In this document: piece by piece, positions 1 to 9,203 of the stretch
Numbering within the stretch: the first letter of the stretch is position 1
Layout of the letters: each line of letters begins with the position of its first letter
Assembly (NCBI GenBank): GCA_903789375.1
Contig: CAIFEB010000009.1
Coordinates: 1-64,000, forward strand
Source: an uncultured Eggerthellaceae bacterium
GTDB taxonomy: Bacteria > Actinomycetota > Coriobacteriia > Coriobacteriales > Eggerthellaceae
Direction of reading: 5' to 3'
DNA: 64,000 bases
Translations under genes and position numbers: made by a program
Notes under the pieces: model-generated
What the model was told of the DNA's origin: nothing
What the model saw: only the letters and a program-made list of their open reading frames with translations
Database searches by the model: none

Positions 1-190
1 CCTTCGTCCGACGCGTGCGGCGCGGCTTGGCGGGAGCCTCGGGCGCCGCTTCGGCCTGCGCCGCGACGGCTTCCGCAGCCGGCTTCTCGGCTTTCGTACG
101 GGTCGAGCGGCGGCGGGTCGCGGGTTTGGGAGCCGCCTCGGACGGCGCTTCGGCCGTCGCTGCCGTCTCGACTACTGCTTCATCACTCAT
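1..190 (-). CDS. rho: Transcription termination factor Rho, N-terminal fragment
   Basis: Only the first 63 codons lie in the window; the gene runs off the left edge. The visible part opens MSDEAVVETAATAEAP and is rich in Ala, Pro, Lys and Arg (runs such as RRRSTRTK and KPRRTRRTK). It contains no catalytic domain, so the name rests on composition and context. High-G+C actinobacterial Rho proteins carry a long, basic, low-complexity N-terminal insertion of this kind that binds RNA, and as I recall rho follows a small transaldolase gene in Coriobacteriia. The ATG overlaps the transaldolase stop as ATGA, so the two are translationally coupled. An alternative is another protein with a basic Ala-rich tail (for example a histone-like or ribosome-associated protein). 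Confidence 0.55.
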   Translation of the reverse strand, partial: MSDEAVVETAATAEAPSEAAPKPATRRRSTRTKAEKPAAEAVAAQAEAAPEAPAKPRRTRRTK

Positions 191-867
191 GCGTTCTGCA
201 CTTTCTCCCAGTCCTGCATGAACCGCTCGAGTCCGCGGTCAGTCAGCGGGTGCTGGACCATTTTCTGCAACACACCGAACGGCACCGTGGCGATGTCGGC
301 GCCCATGAGCGCGCACTGCGTCACATGGTTGGCGCTGCGCACGGACGCGGCGATGATCTCGACTTTTTCGTGGTTCGCGGTGGCGTCCGTGAAATCGTAG
401 TTCCCGATGGCCGTGACGATGTCGCCGACGCGGTCCAGGCCGTCCTCGGAGATGTCGTCGTAGCGGCCGATGAACGGGCTGATGTAGCGCGCGCCGGCAC
501 GGGCGGCCAGAAGCGCCTGCGGCACCGAGAAGCACAGCGTCATGTTGACGCGGATGCCCTCGTCGGCCAGCGTGCGCGTGGCGGCCAGGCCCTCGATGGT
601 GGTGGGCACCTTGACGACGACGTTGGGCGCCAGCGCCGACAGCTCGCGACCGTCGCGAACGATGTCGTCGCGCTGCGTGGACACGCTCTCAGCGGAGACC
701 GGGCCGTCGACGATTTCGCAGATGCGCTTGATGTGCCCCGGGAAATCGGCCAGCTTGCCGCCGATGCGCGCATACAGCGAAGGATTGGTGGTCACTCCGG
801 CAAGCGCGCCCCAGCTCGCGGCCTCTTCGATCTCGTTGAGATCGGCGGTGTCCAGAAAGAATTTCAC
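187..867 (-). CDS. fsa: Transaldolase / fructose-6-phosphate aldolase-like (TalC/FSA family)
   Basis: The 226-residue protein is a single TIM barrel of the small transaldolase family, which moves a dihydroxyacetone unit between sugar phosphates in the non-oxidative pentose phosphate pathway. It opens with the family signature KFFLDTADLNEI. The Schiff-base lysine is in the strand VVVKVPTT, and later blocks GVTTNPSL, YISPFIGR and GADIATVPF fit the family. The start is a GTG at 867, six bases after AAGGAGG. A longer reading to 936 adds 23 residues with no family resemblance and is rejected. The gene is coupled to the following rho-like gene (ATGA). Whether it acts as transaldolase or aldolase cannot be decided from sequence. 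Confidence 0.9.
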   Translation of the reverse strand: MKFFLDTADLNEIEEAASWGALAGVTTNPSLYARIGGKLADFPGHIKRICEIVDGPVSAESVSTQRDDIVRDGRELSALAPNVVVKVPTTIEGLAATRTLADEGIRVNMTLCFSVPQALLAARAGARYISPFIGRYDDISEDGLDRVGDIVTAIGNYDFTDATANHEKVEIIAASVRSANHVTQCALMGADIATVPFGVLQKMVQHPLTDRGLERFMQDWEKVQNA

Positions 868-1212
868 AGCTTCCTCCTTGATTGAAGCTCTTGGGGAATC
901 GCCAAAGCAGACGTGGTGCGCCGAGGCTTGAGACACCGCACGCTACAGGCCGGAAGGCATACGCGTATACGGAGGGATGTGCCGTTGAAACAGCGGACCT
1001 TATGCTTTGGGAAAGAGACGGGACGAATATAGCCCAACCATCTGACCTGCGCAAGCGCGAACGGAAGGGACGCGCGAAAATAACCACAGAAGCAAAAAAG
1101 CGCGGCCGAATCCGCAGGTGGGTGCGCGCTGTTTCGCCCCGCGCGCCGGTCGGCTGGGCATTTTCTCAGAGGGATGGCGATGCGCTCCGCCCGAGCGGCA
1201 CGGCGGCGTGCG
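868..1212. other. Intergenic region between hisI and the transaldolase gene
   Basis: No gene is seen in this stretch. It should hold the end of the histidine operon transcript and the promoter of the transaldolase-rho pair. A T-rich exit for the his operon is listed separately. A TATACG hexamer on the minus strand near 970 could be a -10 element, but no good -35 partner was found. Confidence 0.5.
1094..1115 (-). terminator. Possible intrinsic terminator of the his operon
   Basis: On the minus strand a short GCGG/CCGC hairpin is followed by GC and six T residues, about 100 bases after the hisI stop. The stem is only four to five base pairs, so the call is weak; a longer pairing with upstream GCGCG runs is possible. 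Confidence 0.4.
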
Positions 1213-1530
1213 CTAGCCCAGCGTGCGGTAGAAGCAGGAGCGGTGGCCGGTGTGGCAGGCCGGGCCTGCGGGGCGCACGAGCGCGAGCAGGCAGTCGGCG
1301 TCGCAGTCGTAGCGCAGCTCCACGAGCTCCTGGGTGTTTCCGCTGGTCTCGCCCTTGTGCCAGAACTCCTGGCGGCTGCGGCTCCAGAACCACGTCGTGC
1401 GCTGCTCGAGGGTGCGGCGCACGGCTTCGGCGTTCATCCACGCCATCATCAGCACGTCGCCCTCGTGCACGTCCTGCACGATGCAGGGGATGAGGCCGCG
1501 CTCGTCGAACTTCAGCTCGGAGATGTCCAT
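1213..1530 (-). CDS. hisI: Phosphoribosyl-AMP cyclohydrolase
   Basis: This 105-residue enzyme opens the purine ring of phosphoribosyl-AMP, the third step of histidine synthesis, in the cytoplasm. It has the usual core: [30 protein letters not shown], the metal-binding aspartates in YDCDADCLL, and the cysteines of [10 protein letters not shown] that bind zinc. The length matches monofunctional HisI, so the HisE pyrophosphohydrolase domain found fused to it in many bacteria is absent. It is the last gene of the operon, nine bases after hisF. No separate hisE gene lies in the window. Confidence 0.95.
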   Translation of the reverse strand: MDISELKFDERGLIPCIVQDVHEGDVLMMAWMNAEAVRRTLEQRTTWFWSRSRQEFWHKGETSGNTQELVELRYDCDADCLLALVRPAGPACHTGHRSCFYRTLG

Positions 1531-1539
1531 GGCAGCCCC

Positions 1540-2304
1540 CTACAGCCGAACCGCGACGCCCTGGCCGCGCAGGTACTCTTTGACCTGGCGCACCGTCAGC
1601 TCGCCGTAGTGGAACACACTTGCCGCCAGCACGGCGTCGGCCTCGCCTTCGATGATGCCCTCGGCGAAATGCTCCAGGCACCCCACCCCGCCGCTCGCGA
1701 TGACGGGGATGTCCACGGCGCGCGCGACCGCCCGCGTGAGCGCGCAGTCGAAGCCCTCGCGGCTGCCGTCGCGGTCCATGCTCGTGAGCAGAATCTCGCC
1801 CGCGCCGCGCTTGGCCGCCTCGCGCGCCCACGCGACGGCGTCGATGTCGGTGGCGGTGCGGCCGCCGGCGATGTAGACCTCCCACTTGTTGGGGTTGTCG
1901 CGCCGCTGCTTGGCGTCGATGGCGCAGATGACGGCCTGGGTGCCGAAGGCGTGCGCCGCCTGGGTGAGAAGGCTCGGGTCCTTCACGGCGGCGGAGTTGA
2001 CCGACACCTTGTCGGCGCCCGCGGCGATCATGCGGCGCATGTCGGCCACCGTGCGCATGCCGCCGCCCACGGTGTAGGGCAAATGCAGCTGCTCGCTTGC
2101 CCGGCTGGCCAGGACCACCGTCGTCGCGCGGTCGTCGGACGTGGCCGTGATGTCCAGAAACACCACTTCGTCGGCCTTCTGCTCGTCGTAGCGCTGGGCT
2201 AGCTCGATGGGGTCGCCCGCGTCGCGCAGGTTGACGAAGTTGACGCCTTTGACAACCCGGCCGTCCTTGACGTCCATGCACGGGATGACGCGCTTGGTCA
2301 GCAT
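1540..2304 (-). CDS. hisF: Imidazole glycerol phosphate synthase, cyclase subunit
   Basis: HisF (254 residues, TIM barrel) joins with the glutaminase HisH to turn PRFAR plus ammonia into imidazole glycerol phosphate and AICAR. The N-terminal block [19 protein letters not shown] carries the first catalytic aspartate, and [15 protein letters not shown] carries the second. The phosphate-binding loops GGMRTVADM and IASGGVG are present. The ATG follows GAGGAGGATTC, a good ribosome site. It sits between hisA and hisI with short gaps, as in a single operon. Confidence 0.97.
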   Translation of the reverse strand: MLTKRVIPCMDVKDGRVVKGVNFVNLRDAGDPIELAQRYDEQKADEVVFLDITATSDDRATTVVLASRASEQLHLPYTVGGGMRTVADMRRMIAAGADKVSVNSAAVKDPSLLTQAAHAFGTQAVICAIDAKQRRDNPNKWEVYIAGGRTATDIDAVAWAREAAKRGAGEILLTSMDRDGSREGFDCALTRAVARAVDIPVIASGGVGCLEHFAEGIIEGEADAVLAASVFHYGELTVRQVKEYLRGQGVAVRL

Positions 2305-2316
2305 GAATCCTCCTCG

Positions 2317-3162
2317 TTACCGTACGCTTGACGACGCGCCCGCGGCGGATTCCGGCGCGCCGGCGCCGTCTTCCTTCGCCAGCTCATCCGATTCGGCCGC
2401 CGCTTCCGCGAAGGCGAGCGCATCGGGCGCGCCCGCCTCGAGCCCGCGCAGAAGTTCGCAGGCCTGGGCGACGTCGAGCGTGCCCTCGTACACGGCGCGA
2501 CCCGCGATGACGCCCTCGATGCAACCCGACACCCGCTGGAGCCGGCACAGGTCGTCGATAGACGCCACGCCGCCGCTCGCGATGACGGGGTTGCCGAACG
2601 CGCGCGCCATGCGCTCGTAGGACGCGGCGTCGATGCCCGTCTGCATGCCGTCGCGCGCGATGTCGGTGTACACCAGGTGCTTGTAGCCGAGTTTGGCCAC
2701 GTGACGGGCCAGATCGACCGCAGCGAGCGACGTGCCCTTGCGCCAGCCGTCCACGGCCGCCTCGCCGTTCTTGGCATCGATGCCGGCCCCGACGAAATCG
2801 CCGAAGCGCTCCACGGCCGCGCGCGCGAACTCCTCGTCGCGCACGAGCGCCGTGCCCAGGATGGCCCGCGACGCGCCCGCCGCGCGCAGGCGCTCGAGCG
2901 TCTCGATGGAGCGGATGCCGCCGCCCACTTCCACCATGAGATGGGTCTCGGCGACGATGCGCTCGACGATTTCAGCATTTTCGGGCATGCCCGAACGCGC
3001 GCCGTCGAGGTCGACCACGTGAACCCAGTGTGCTCCGGCCTGCTCGAACGCGCGCGCCTGCGCCACCGGGTCGTCGTTGTAGACCGTGACCCGGTCGTAG
3101 TCGCCCTTTGCCAGACGAACGGCTTTGCCGCCGAGAATGTCAATCGCGGGAAGCAGGTACAT
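2317..3162 (-). CDS. hisA: ProFAR isomerase (HisA) with a low-complexity C-terminal tail
   Basis: HisA catalyses the Amadori rearrangement of ProFAR to PRFAR, step four of histidine synthesis. The TIM-barrel landmarks are present: LLPAIDILGGKAVRL with the first catalytic Asp, VGGGIRS, and the second Asp in LVYTDIARDGMQTG. The family is usually about 240-250 residues; this one is 281 because of a tail after the barrel that is rich in Ala, Glu, Gly and Ser. The tail is in frame with no sign of frameshift. An AAAGGG ribosome site precedes the ATG. The short-chain specificity (HisA against the bifunctional PriA of other Actinobacteria) was not settled; a trp gene set elsewhere would bear on it. 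Confidence 0.95.
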   Translation of the reverse strand: MYLLPAIDILGGKAVRLAKGDYDRVTVYNDDPVAQARAFEQAGAHWVHVVDLDGARSGMPENAEIVERIVAETHLMVEVGGGIRSIETLERLRAAGASRAILGTALVRDEEFARAAVERFGDFVGAGIDAKNGEAAVDGWRKGTSLAAVDLARHVAKLGYKHLVYTDIARDGMQTGIDAASYERMARAFGNPVIASGGVASIDDLCRLQRVSGCIEGVIAGRAVYEGTLDVAQACELLRGLEAGAPDALAFAEAAAESDELAKEDGAGAPESAAGASSSVR

Positions 3163-3166
3163 ACGG

Positions 3167-3877
3167 TCACGCCCTTTCTGCGAACTTCACGAAGTTACGG
3201 AGAACAAGCATACCCGCATCCGAGCTCTTCTCGGGGTGGAATTGCAAACCGAATGCCGTTTCGGAAACCTGGACCGCGCTCGGGAACGTGACGGAGTGGG
3301 TGGTGACGGCGACGGTCCCCGGCGTTTCCGGCGCGATGTAGCTGTGCGTGAAGTAGAAGTACTCGCCCGGTTTCACGTTTGCGAGCAGGGGACACGCGAA
3401 CGGCTCGCACTGCTCGCCGGATGCGGGCGCGGCCTCCGCCGCCGTCTTCGACGCATGGCGGCCGTCGGGTGTGGCCGGCCAGACCGCGTTCCAGCCCACA
3501 TGCGGCACCTTGAACGCCGCGCCGTCCGCGGACAGCCGGGGCATGCGCTCGACGACGCCGCGCGCGAAGCCCAGGCCGTGCGCCGGCGAACCGGCGGGCG
3601 CGCCTTCGACGCCTTCGTCGAACAGCAGGTGAAGCCCCAGGCAGATGCCCATAAACGGGACGCCCGCCGCAATGCGCTCGCGCAGGGCCTCGTCCTGGCC
3701 GAGCTCAGCCATCGTGGCAACCGCGTCCGCGTACGCGCCCACGCCGGGCAGGACGATGGCCGACGCGTTGCGGATGGCCGCGGGGTCGTCGGTGATGCGC
3801 GCGTCGCCGCCCACGAAGCGCAGGCCGCGCTCGACGCTCTTCAGGTTTCCCTTGTGGTAGTCAACGACAGCGATCAT
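3167..3877 (-). CDS. hisH: Imidazole glycerol phosphate synthase, glutaminase subunit
   Basis: HisH (236 residues) is the class I glutamine amidotransferase that feeds ammonia to HisF. The start MIAVVDYHKGNLKS matches the family; the ATG shares its A with the hisB stop (TGATG), so the pair is coupled. The nucleophile lies in GICLGLHLLF and the His/Glu pair in LQFHPEKS. An insertion of about 35 residues rich in Ala and Glu (around the segment SKTAAEAAPASGEQ) makes it longer than the usual 200-210 residues. A longer frame reaching 3958 lies inside hisB and was rejected. Confidence 0.96.
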   Translation of the reverse strand: MIAVVDYHKGNLKSVERGLRFVGGDARITDDPAAIRNASAIVLPGVGAYADAVATMAELGQDEALRERIAAGVPFMGICLGLHLLFDEGVEGAPAGSPAHGLGFARGVVERMPRLSADGAAFKVPHVGWNAVWPATPDGRHASKTAAEAAPASGEQCEPFACPLLANVKPGEYFYFTHSYIAPETPGTVAVTTHSVTFPSAVQVSETAFGLQFHPEKSSDAGMLVLRNFVKFAERA

Positions 3878-4476
3878 CACAGCAGCCCTTTCGTGGTCGG
3901 CAGGTCGTGCGCGGCGCGCGGGTCGATCTCCGTCGCCTGGCGCACGGCGCGGGCGCACGCTTTGAACGCCGCCTCCAGGATGTGGTGCGAGTTTTCGCCC
4001 GCAAGCTCGCGGACGTGGAGAGTGGCCTGGGCGTTTGCGGCGAAGGCGATGAAGAACTCCTTGCCGAGCGACGTGTCGAACGCGCCGAGCATGCCCGCCG
4101 GCACGTCGACGTCCCAGAAAAGCGCCCCGCGGCCCGAGAAATCGACTGCCGCCAGGACGAGCGTCTCGTCCATGGGAAGCGCGAGCGACCCGTAGCGCCT
4201 GATGCCGCGCTTGTCGCCGAGCGCCTGAGCGAACGCCTGCCCCAGCACGATGCCGGCATCCTCGACCGTGTGGTGCGCGTCCACCTGCAAGTCGCCGGTG
4301 GCATGCACCGTCAGGTCGAACAGGCCGTGCCGCCCGAACGCGTCGAGCATGTGGTCGAAGAACCCGACGCCTGTGTCGATGTCGGTCTCGCCCGTGCCGT
4401 CGAGGTTGAGCCGCACCAGGATGTCGGTCTCCTTGGTGGTGCGCCGAATCTCCGCTTCGCGTTGCAGCGTTGCCAC
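3877..4476 (-). CDS. hisB: Imidazoleglycerol-phosphate dehydratase
   Basis: This 199-residue enzyme removes water from imidazole glycerol phosphate (step six of histidine synthesis). It shows the duplicated metal-binding pattern of the family: FFDHMLDAFGRH and DAHHTVEDAGIVLG in the first half, and the later block ENSHHILEAAFKACARA. It is the monofunctional form, without the phosphatase domain of enterobacterial HisB, so histidinol-phosphate phosphatase must come from elsewhere. The start is GTG at 4476 after GAAGGAGACAAC. It lies 52 bases after hisC. Confidence 0.97.
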   Translation of the reverse strand: MATLQREAEIRRTTKETDILVRLNLDGTGETDIDTGVGFFDHMLDAFGRHGLFDLTVHATGDLQVDAHHTVEDAGIVLGQAFAQALGDKRGIRRYGSLALPMDETLVLAAVDFSGRGALFWDVDVPAGMLGAFDTSLGKEFFIAFAANAQATLHVRELAGENSHHILEAAFKACARAVRQATEIDPRAAHDLPTTKGLL

Positions 4477-4528
4477 GTTGTCTCCTTCTCGAATGCCTGC
4501 GGGTTGCGCGATGGTTCTTGCGAACAGG

Positions 4529-5599
4529 CTACCGCCGCGCGTCCAGCACAGCGTGCAGCTCCGTCAAAAACCGCGTGTTCTCCTGCTCGGAGCCGATGGA
4601 CGTGCGCAGGCAGTTCTCGAGGCCGCGCGAGTGCGAGAAGTCGCGGATGAGCACGCCGCGGTCGAGCAGCTGCTGCCACACCTCATGCGCGCCGTCGACG
4701 CGGAACAGGATGTAGTTGGCCTGCGACGGGAACACTTCCACGCCGTCTGTGGCGGAAAGCTCTTCGAAGACGCGGCCGCGCTGCTCGATGATGCGCTCCA
4801 CACCGCGCTCGAACTCGCCGCGATGGCGGTACACCACCCGCGCGATGGCCTGCGACACCGCATCGACCGAATAGGGCTGGCGCACCTTCTTGTACTGGTC
4901 GATCACGCGCTCGTTGCCCAGGAGGTAGCCCACGCGCACGCCCGCAAGCGAGAACGCCTTGGAGAACGTGCGCAGGATGATCAGGTTCTCGTACTGGTCG
5001 AGCAAGGGGCGCACGGTCTGGCGCGAGAACTCGAAGTACGCTTCGTCGATCATGACGAGCGCGTCGGTGGATTCGAGGATGCGCTTGGCCTCGTCGAGCC
5101 GCACCAAGTCGCCCGAAGGATTGTTCGGGCTGGTCAGGATGGTGAAATCGACGTCGCCGCGCTCCAGGCGCTCGAGCACCGCCGGCATGTCCAGCGAGAA
5201 GTCGGGGTTGCGCGGCACCTCCACGATGCGCGTGTTGGTCAGCTGCGCGTTGTTGACGTACACCGAGAACGTCGGCGGCAGGTTGAGGAACGTCCTGCCC
5301 GGGCCGCCCCAGCACAGAGCCGTGTTGAACAGCAGTTCGTCACCGCCGTTGCCGACGATCACCTGGTCGCGGCTGAGGCCGTTGGCCTCGGCGATCATGT
5401 CGCGCAGCTCGTTGGCGAGCGGATCGGGATAGCGGTTGAACGCGACCCGGCGCACCTCGTGATCGATTTCGCGACGGATGTCGGACGGGACGTCGGAGGG
5501 GTTCTCGTTCGCCGAGATCATGACGTCGGCGGGAAGGTACTTGGGGTCGTACGGCTCGATATCCGCGAGCTGAGGGGCGGCGGGGCGTACCTGGTGCAT
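4529..5599 (-). CDS. hisC: Histidinol-phosphate aminotransferase
   Basis: HisC (356 residues) is a PLP-dependent class I/II aminotransferase that makes histidinol phosphate. Visible signatures are ISANENPSDVPSD, IVGNGGDELLF, ILTSPNNPSGDLV, MIDEAYFEFS and the PLP lysine in RTFSKAFSLAGVRVGY. The ATG at 5599 starts MHQVRPAAPQLADIEPYDPKY; the frame stays open further upstream but that part is composition-biased and unlike the family. The 292-base gap to hisD is the largest inside the operon. Confidence 0.96.
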   Translation of the reverse strand: MHQVRPAAPQLADIEPYDPKYLPADVMISANENPSDVPSDIRREIDHEVRRVAFNRYPDPLANELRDMIAEANGLSRDQVIVGNGGDELLFNTALCWGGPGRTFLNLPPTFSVYVNNAQLTNTRIVEVPRNPDFSLDMPAVLERLERGDVDFTILTSPNNPSGDLVRLDEAKRILESTDALVMIDEAYFEFSRQTVRPLLDQYENLIILRTFSKAFSLAGVRVGYLLGNERVIDQYKKVRQPYSVDAVSQAIARVVYRHRGEFERGVERIIEQRGRVFEELSATDGVEVFPSQANYILFRVDGAHEVWQQLLDRGVLIRDFSHSRGLENCLRTSIGSEQENTRFLTELHAVLDARR

Positions 5600-5891
5600 G
5601 ACGGTTCTGGCCTTCTTCCTGGTGGGACGGACGGGGTGGAGCGGACGGATGGCGGCAGGCGGGCAGGTGGGCGGAGGCGATGGCCGCAGGCGCGGACCCG
5701 CCCGCGGCGGGGGGCCTGCTGCGCCATCGCCGCGACAGGAAGGCGCTGCAACGCGCAAAGGAGCGCGCTGCAGCGCGTGATAGTGCAACGAGCAGGCGCC
5801 CGCAGCTCGCGAAGGAGCACACCGCTGCGGCACCCGCGCTGCGGCGGACGCCCTGCCCGCTGCGGCGGCTCGTCCGTCTACGGACGGACGG

Positions 5892-7175
5892 TTACAGCAG
5901 GTCGCGACGCATCTCGACGCTGTGCGCATGCGCCCACAGCCCCTCGCGCTTCGCGATGGCGATGATGCTTTCGGCGTCTTCGCCCAGCGCCTGCGGTGAG
6001 TACGCGATGATGCTCGACTTCTTGATGAACTGCTCGACCGACAGCGGGCTGGAGAAGCGCGCCGTGCCACCGGTGGGCAGCGTGTGGTTGGGGCCGGCCA
6101 CGTAGTCGCCCACGGCCTCCGGCGTCCACTCGCCCAGGAAGATCGCGCCGGCGTGGCGGATCTTGCCCAGCTGGGCGGCCGGGTTGGCGATGTGCAGCTC
6201 CAGGTGCTCCGGCGCGATGACGTTCACGGCCTGGATGGCCTGGTCGATGTCGTTGGCGATGGTGATGAGGCCCTCGTTGTCGAGCGACGCCGAGGTGATG
6301 TCGGCGCGCGTGGACGACTTCAGATGCTCGGCGACGGCTGCCTCGACGCGGTCGGCGTACTCCTCCGAGAACGTGACGAGGTAGCACGTGGCCAGCGGGT
6401 CGTGTTCAGCCTGGGCCATCAGATCGATGGCGACGAGCTTAGGGTCGGCCGTCTCATCGGCTACGACGCACACCTCGGAAGGGCCGGCGATCATGTCGAT
6501 GCCCACATCGCCCGAGACGAGCTTCTTGGCGGCGGCGACGAAAGCGTTGCCCGGGCCGGTGATCTTGTCGACGGCCGGGATCTGGTCGGTGCCGTAGGCG
6601 AGCGCGGCGATGGCCTGCGCGCCGCCGACCGAGTAGATCTCGGTCACGCCGGACAGCTGCGCAGCCTTGAGCACGGCCGGGTCGAGCGAGCCGTCCTTGG
6701 TGGGCGGATTGACGACGGCGATGCGGGACACGCCGGCGACCGACGCGGGAATCGCGTTCATGAGCAGGGTCGACGGGTAGAGCGCGCGGCCACCCGGAAC
6801 GTAGATGCCCACCGAGTCGACCGGGCGCACCTGGGCGCCGACGATGGCGCCGTTCGGGCGGGTCTCGAACCAGCTCTGCTCGAGCTGGCGCTCGTGGTAC
6901 TCGCGGATCTGGGCGGCGGCGTGCTCGAGCGCGCGGGCGAGCTCCTCGGGGCAGCGGGCGATCGCCTCGTCGATGGCCTCCTGCGACACGCGGAAGTTCT
7001 CGATCTTCACGCCGTCGAACTTCTCGGTGTACTCGCGCAGCGCCTCGTCACCGCGCTCGCGGACGTCCTCCACGATGTTCGTGGCGGCCGCCAGCGCCTT
7101 GGCGTTGAAGGCGCTCTTGCGCTTGAGGTGCTTGTTGCTGAAGGTTTCTCCCGGCTTCAGAATGACGCGACGCAT
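5892..7175 (-). CDS. hisD: Histidinol dehydrogenase
   Basis: HisD (427 residues) oxidises histidinol to histidine in two NAD-dependent steps and binds zinc. The family signature runs from [19 protein letters not shown], with [12 protein letters not shown] before it and the catalytic region MAQAEHDP after it; the C-terminal block [17 protein letters not shown] is also typical. Length is normal. It starts four bases after the hisZG stop. A 1,006-codon open frame on the opposite strand is an antisense shadow of this gene and hisZG. Confidence 0.97.
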   Translation of the reverse strand: MRRVILKPGETFSNKHLKRKSAFNAKALAAATNIVEDVRERGDEALREYTEKFDGVKIENFRVSQEAIDEAIARCPEELARALEHAAAQIREYHERQLEQSWFETRPNGAIVGAQVRPVDSVGIYVPGGRALYPSTLLMNAIPASVAGVSRIAVVNPPTKDGSLDPAVLKAAQLSGVTEIYSVGGAQAIAALAYGTDQIPAVDKITGPGNAFVAAAKKLVSGDVGIDMIAGPSEVCVVADETADPKLVAIDLMAQAEHDPLATCYLVTFSEEYADRVEAAVAEHLKSSTRADITSASLDNEGLITIANDIDQAIQAVNVIAPEHLELHIANPAAQLGKIRHAGAIFLGEWTPEAVGDYVAGPNHTLPTGGTARFSSPLSVEQFIKKSSIIAYSPQALGEDAESIIAIAKREGLWAHAHSVEMRRDLL

Positions 7176-7178
7176 GGT

Positions 7179-8960
7179 TTATCGATCCTCTCTTTCCTGA
7201 ACGGAGCCGCCCGCAGTGACCTTGAGGTCCTGCCCGGCAACCTGTTTACCCAGTCTATCCGCAAGTGCCCGTACGCGGTCGTCCGTACGGAAACTGCACA
7301 CGTTGGCGAAGAACCGCGCCGTGGACGAGAGCACCTCGTCGACGACGACCAGGTTGTTCTCGCGCAGCGTGCGGCCCGTGGCCGTGATGTCGACGATGCA
7401 GTCGGCCAGGCCCGTGAGCGGGCCGAGCTCGATGTTGCCGTTGAGTTTGACCAGCTCGACCTGCGTGCCGCGGCGCGCGAAGTGCGCGGCCGTGATGCGC
7501 GGGTACTTGGTGGTGACGCGCAGCGCGCCGAGTTTGCGGTAGCGCTCTTTGACCGCCTCGCGGGCGCCCGCGCGCTCGGCGACGACGAAACGGCAGCCGC
7601 CGAAGCGCAGGTCGGTGAGCTCGACGACGTCGGCCGCCTTCTCGAGCAGCGAGTCCTCGCCGCAGATGCCGCAGTCCGCAGCGCCCATCTCGACGAACAC
7701 CGGCGCGTCGGAGGGGCGCACGATGATGTACTCCACGCCCGGGCGGCGGATGATGAGCTGGCGGCCGGGGTCGTCGAGGCCTTCGGTGTCGAGGCCCGCT
7801 TCGGTGAGCGCGGCGACGGCGTCGGGGTTGAGCGAGCCCTTGGGGACGGCGATGCGCAGCGGCCGCGCGGCGGGGGAGGCTGGCGCGCTTGCGGACGCTG
7901 CCGGTGCGGGCGCTTCCTCTTCCCCACCTGCGGCAACGGATGCATCCTGCTCGGCTTCGTCGTTCGCCGCGGCGGCCATGGCCTCCTCCAGCGTGAACGC
8001 GAAACCGGCGGCCGGACGATCCTCGCCATAGCTGCCGAGCATGTTGTCGTAGCGGCCGCCACTGCCGAGCGGCGTACCCAGGTCGGGCGCGAACGCCTCG
8101 AACACGATGCCAGTGTAGTAGTCGAACGAACTCATGACCGAGAAGTCGACGAGCAGGTTGTCCGCCAGGCCATCGGCCGCGAGCAGGTCGTACGTGCGCG
8201 CGAAGTCGGCGAGCCCGTCCTCGCAGCCGAGCGGGGCGACGAGGGCGCGCACGGCGTCGATAGCCTCGCGACCGCCACGGATGCGGGCGAGCGCGCGGAT
8301 GGCGTCGGCGAACACGGGCGCGGCCGCCCCTTCACAGAGCTCGTCGGCGCGACCATCGGGGCCGGCGCCGCACAGGCGGTCGAGCGCGACGAAGTTGGAG
8401 GCGTGGAAAGCTTCGAGCACACGCGCGCACCAGGCGTCGGTGGCCCCGGACGCCGCGAGCAGCGCCCGCAGCACACCGACCGTGGCGAGCGAGAGCTTGA
8501 ACGAGCGGACACCGGCCGTTGTGAGCGCGGAGGCGAACAGCTCGACCACCTCGGCGTCGATTTCGGGACCCTTCTCGCCGATGCACTCGATACCGATCTG
8601 CGTCTTCTCGCGGACGTCGGCTTTCAGCTGGCCTTCCGCCTCGCGGAAGATGCGCTGCATGTAGCGGAACCGAAACGGCCCGGGCTGGTTGCCGAGGCGC
8701 GTGGCGCACATGCGCGCGACCTGCAGCGTGACGTCGGAGCGCAGGGTGACCAGGTCGCCTTTGGCGTCGAAGAACTTGAAGGGCGTGCGCGGAAGGCGGC
8801 CGCCCACCTGCATGACCTGCATGTTCTCGAGCGTGGGCGTTTCGATGGGCACGTACCCGCGCGCGGCGAAGCCGTCTTGGACGGCGCGGGCGATGCGCTC
8901 GCGTGCTGTTGCCTCGTCAGCCAGGACGTCGCGAAATCCCGGTGGTGTGACGAAATCCAT
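7179..8960 (-). CDS. hisZG: HisZ-HisG fusion: ATP phosphoribosyltransferase with its regulatory subunit
   Basis: This 593-residue protein joins two enzymes that are normally separate. Residues 1 to about 330 are HisZ, the histidyl-tRNA-synthetase-like regulator (PPGFRDVLADEA, MQRIFREAEGQLK, FDYYTGIVFEAF, GSGGRYDNML). An Ala/Glu/Pro linker follows. From about 370 to the end is short-form HisG, the first enzyme of histidine synthesis (RIAVPKGSLNPDAV, DCGICGEDSL, VDITATGRTLRENNL). Short HisG needs HisZ for activity and histidine feedback, so a fusion fixes a 1:1 ratio. The start at 8960 has AAGGGAAGG just upstream and begins right at the family core. The frame stays open to an ATG at 9146, which would add 62 residues including a 19-residue repeat. 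Confidence 0.93.
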   Translation of the reverse strand: MDFVTPPGFRDVLADEATARERIARAVQDGFAARGYVPIETPTLENMQVMQVGGRLPRTPFKFFDAKGDLVTLRSDVTLQVARMCATRLGNQPGPFRFRYMQRIFREAEGQLKADVREKTQIGIECIGEKGPEIDAEVVELFASALTTAGVRSFKLSLATVGVLRALLAASGATDAWCARVLEAFHASNFVALDRLCGAGPDGRADELCEGAAAPVFADAIRALARIRGGREAIDAVRALVAPLGCEDGLADFARTYDLLAADGLADNLLVDFSVMSSFDYYTGIVFEAFAPDLGTPLGSGGRYDNMLGSYGEDRPAAGFAFTLEEAMAAAANDEAEQDASVAAGGEEEAPAPAASASAPASPAARPLRIAVPKGSLNPDAVAALTEAGLDTEGLDDPGRQLIIRRPGVEYIIVRPSDAPVFVEMGAADCGICGEDSLLEKAADVVELTDLRFGGCRFVVAERAGAREAVKERYRKLGALRVTTKYPRITAAHFARRGTQVELVKLNGNIELGPLTGLADCIVDITATGRTLRENNLVVVDEVLSSTARFFANVCSFRTDDRVRALADRLGKQVAGQDLKVTAGGSVQEREDR

Positions 8961-9015
8961 CTGCCTTCCCTTCATCTGCTGTGCTTCTATCTGCCCTGCC
9001 GTTGTCAGCTTGTTG

Positions 9016-9098
9016 CTATCTGTTTGCAGTTGTCTGCTTGCCGTCATCGGCCTTGCTATTATCCGCTTGTTTCTATCTGCTTGCTGCTGCCTGCTTGC
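9016..9098 (-). repeat. Imperfect 57-bp direct repeat upstream of hisZG
   Basis: Two 26-bp blocks (9016-9041 and 9073-9098, plus-strand core CTATCTG) differ at only four positions and start exactly 57 bases apart. On the transcript strand the region is purine-rich with recurring CAGATA. Because 57 is a multiple of three, the open frame that extends hisZG to 9146 stays open and would encode ASRQQQADRNK and ASRQLQTDSNK. It may be an N-terminal extension or an unstructured leader. Confidence 0.75.
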
Positions 9099-9203
9099 TT
9101 CTAGCTGGTTGCCGTTGTCTGCTTCAGACATTTCGTTCTCGCTCATCAGGCTTTCCGGCTTCGCTTTTCAAGTCCCCCGGTTTGGCTCTTGATGTGAGAT
9201 GTA

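Noticed and set aside
6084-9104. 1,006-codon open frame on the plus strand
   Set aside because: It is antisense to hisD and hisZG, which have full family motifs; its composition (Arg/Ala/Asp/Gly-rich) is that of a G+C-rich shadow frame.
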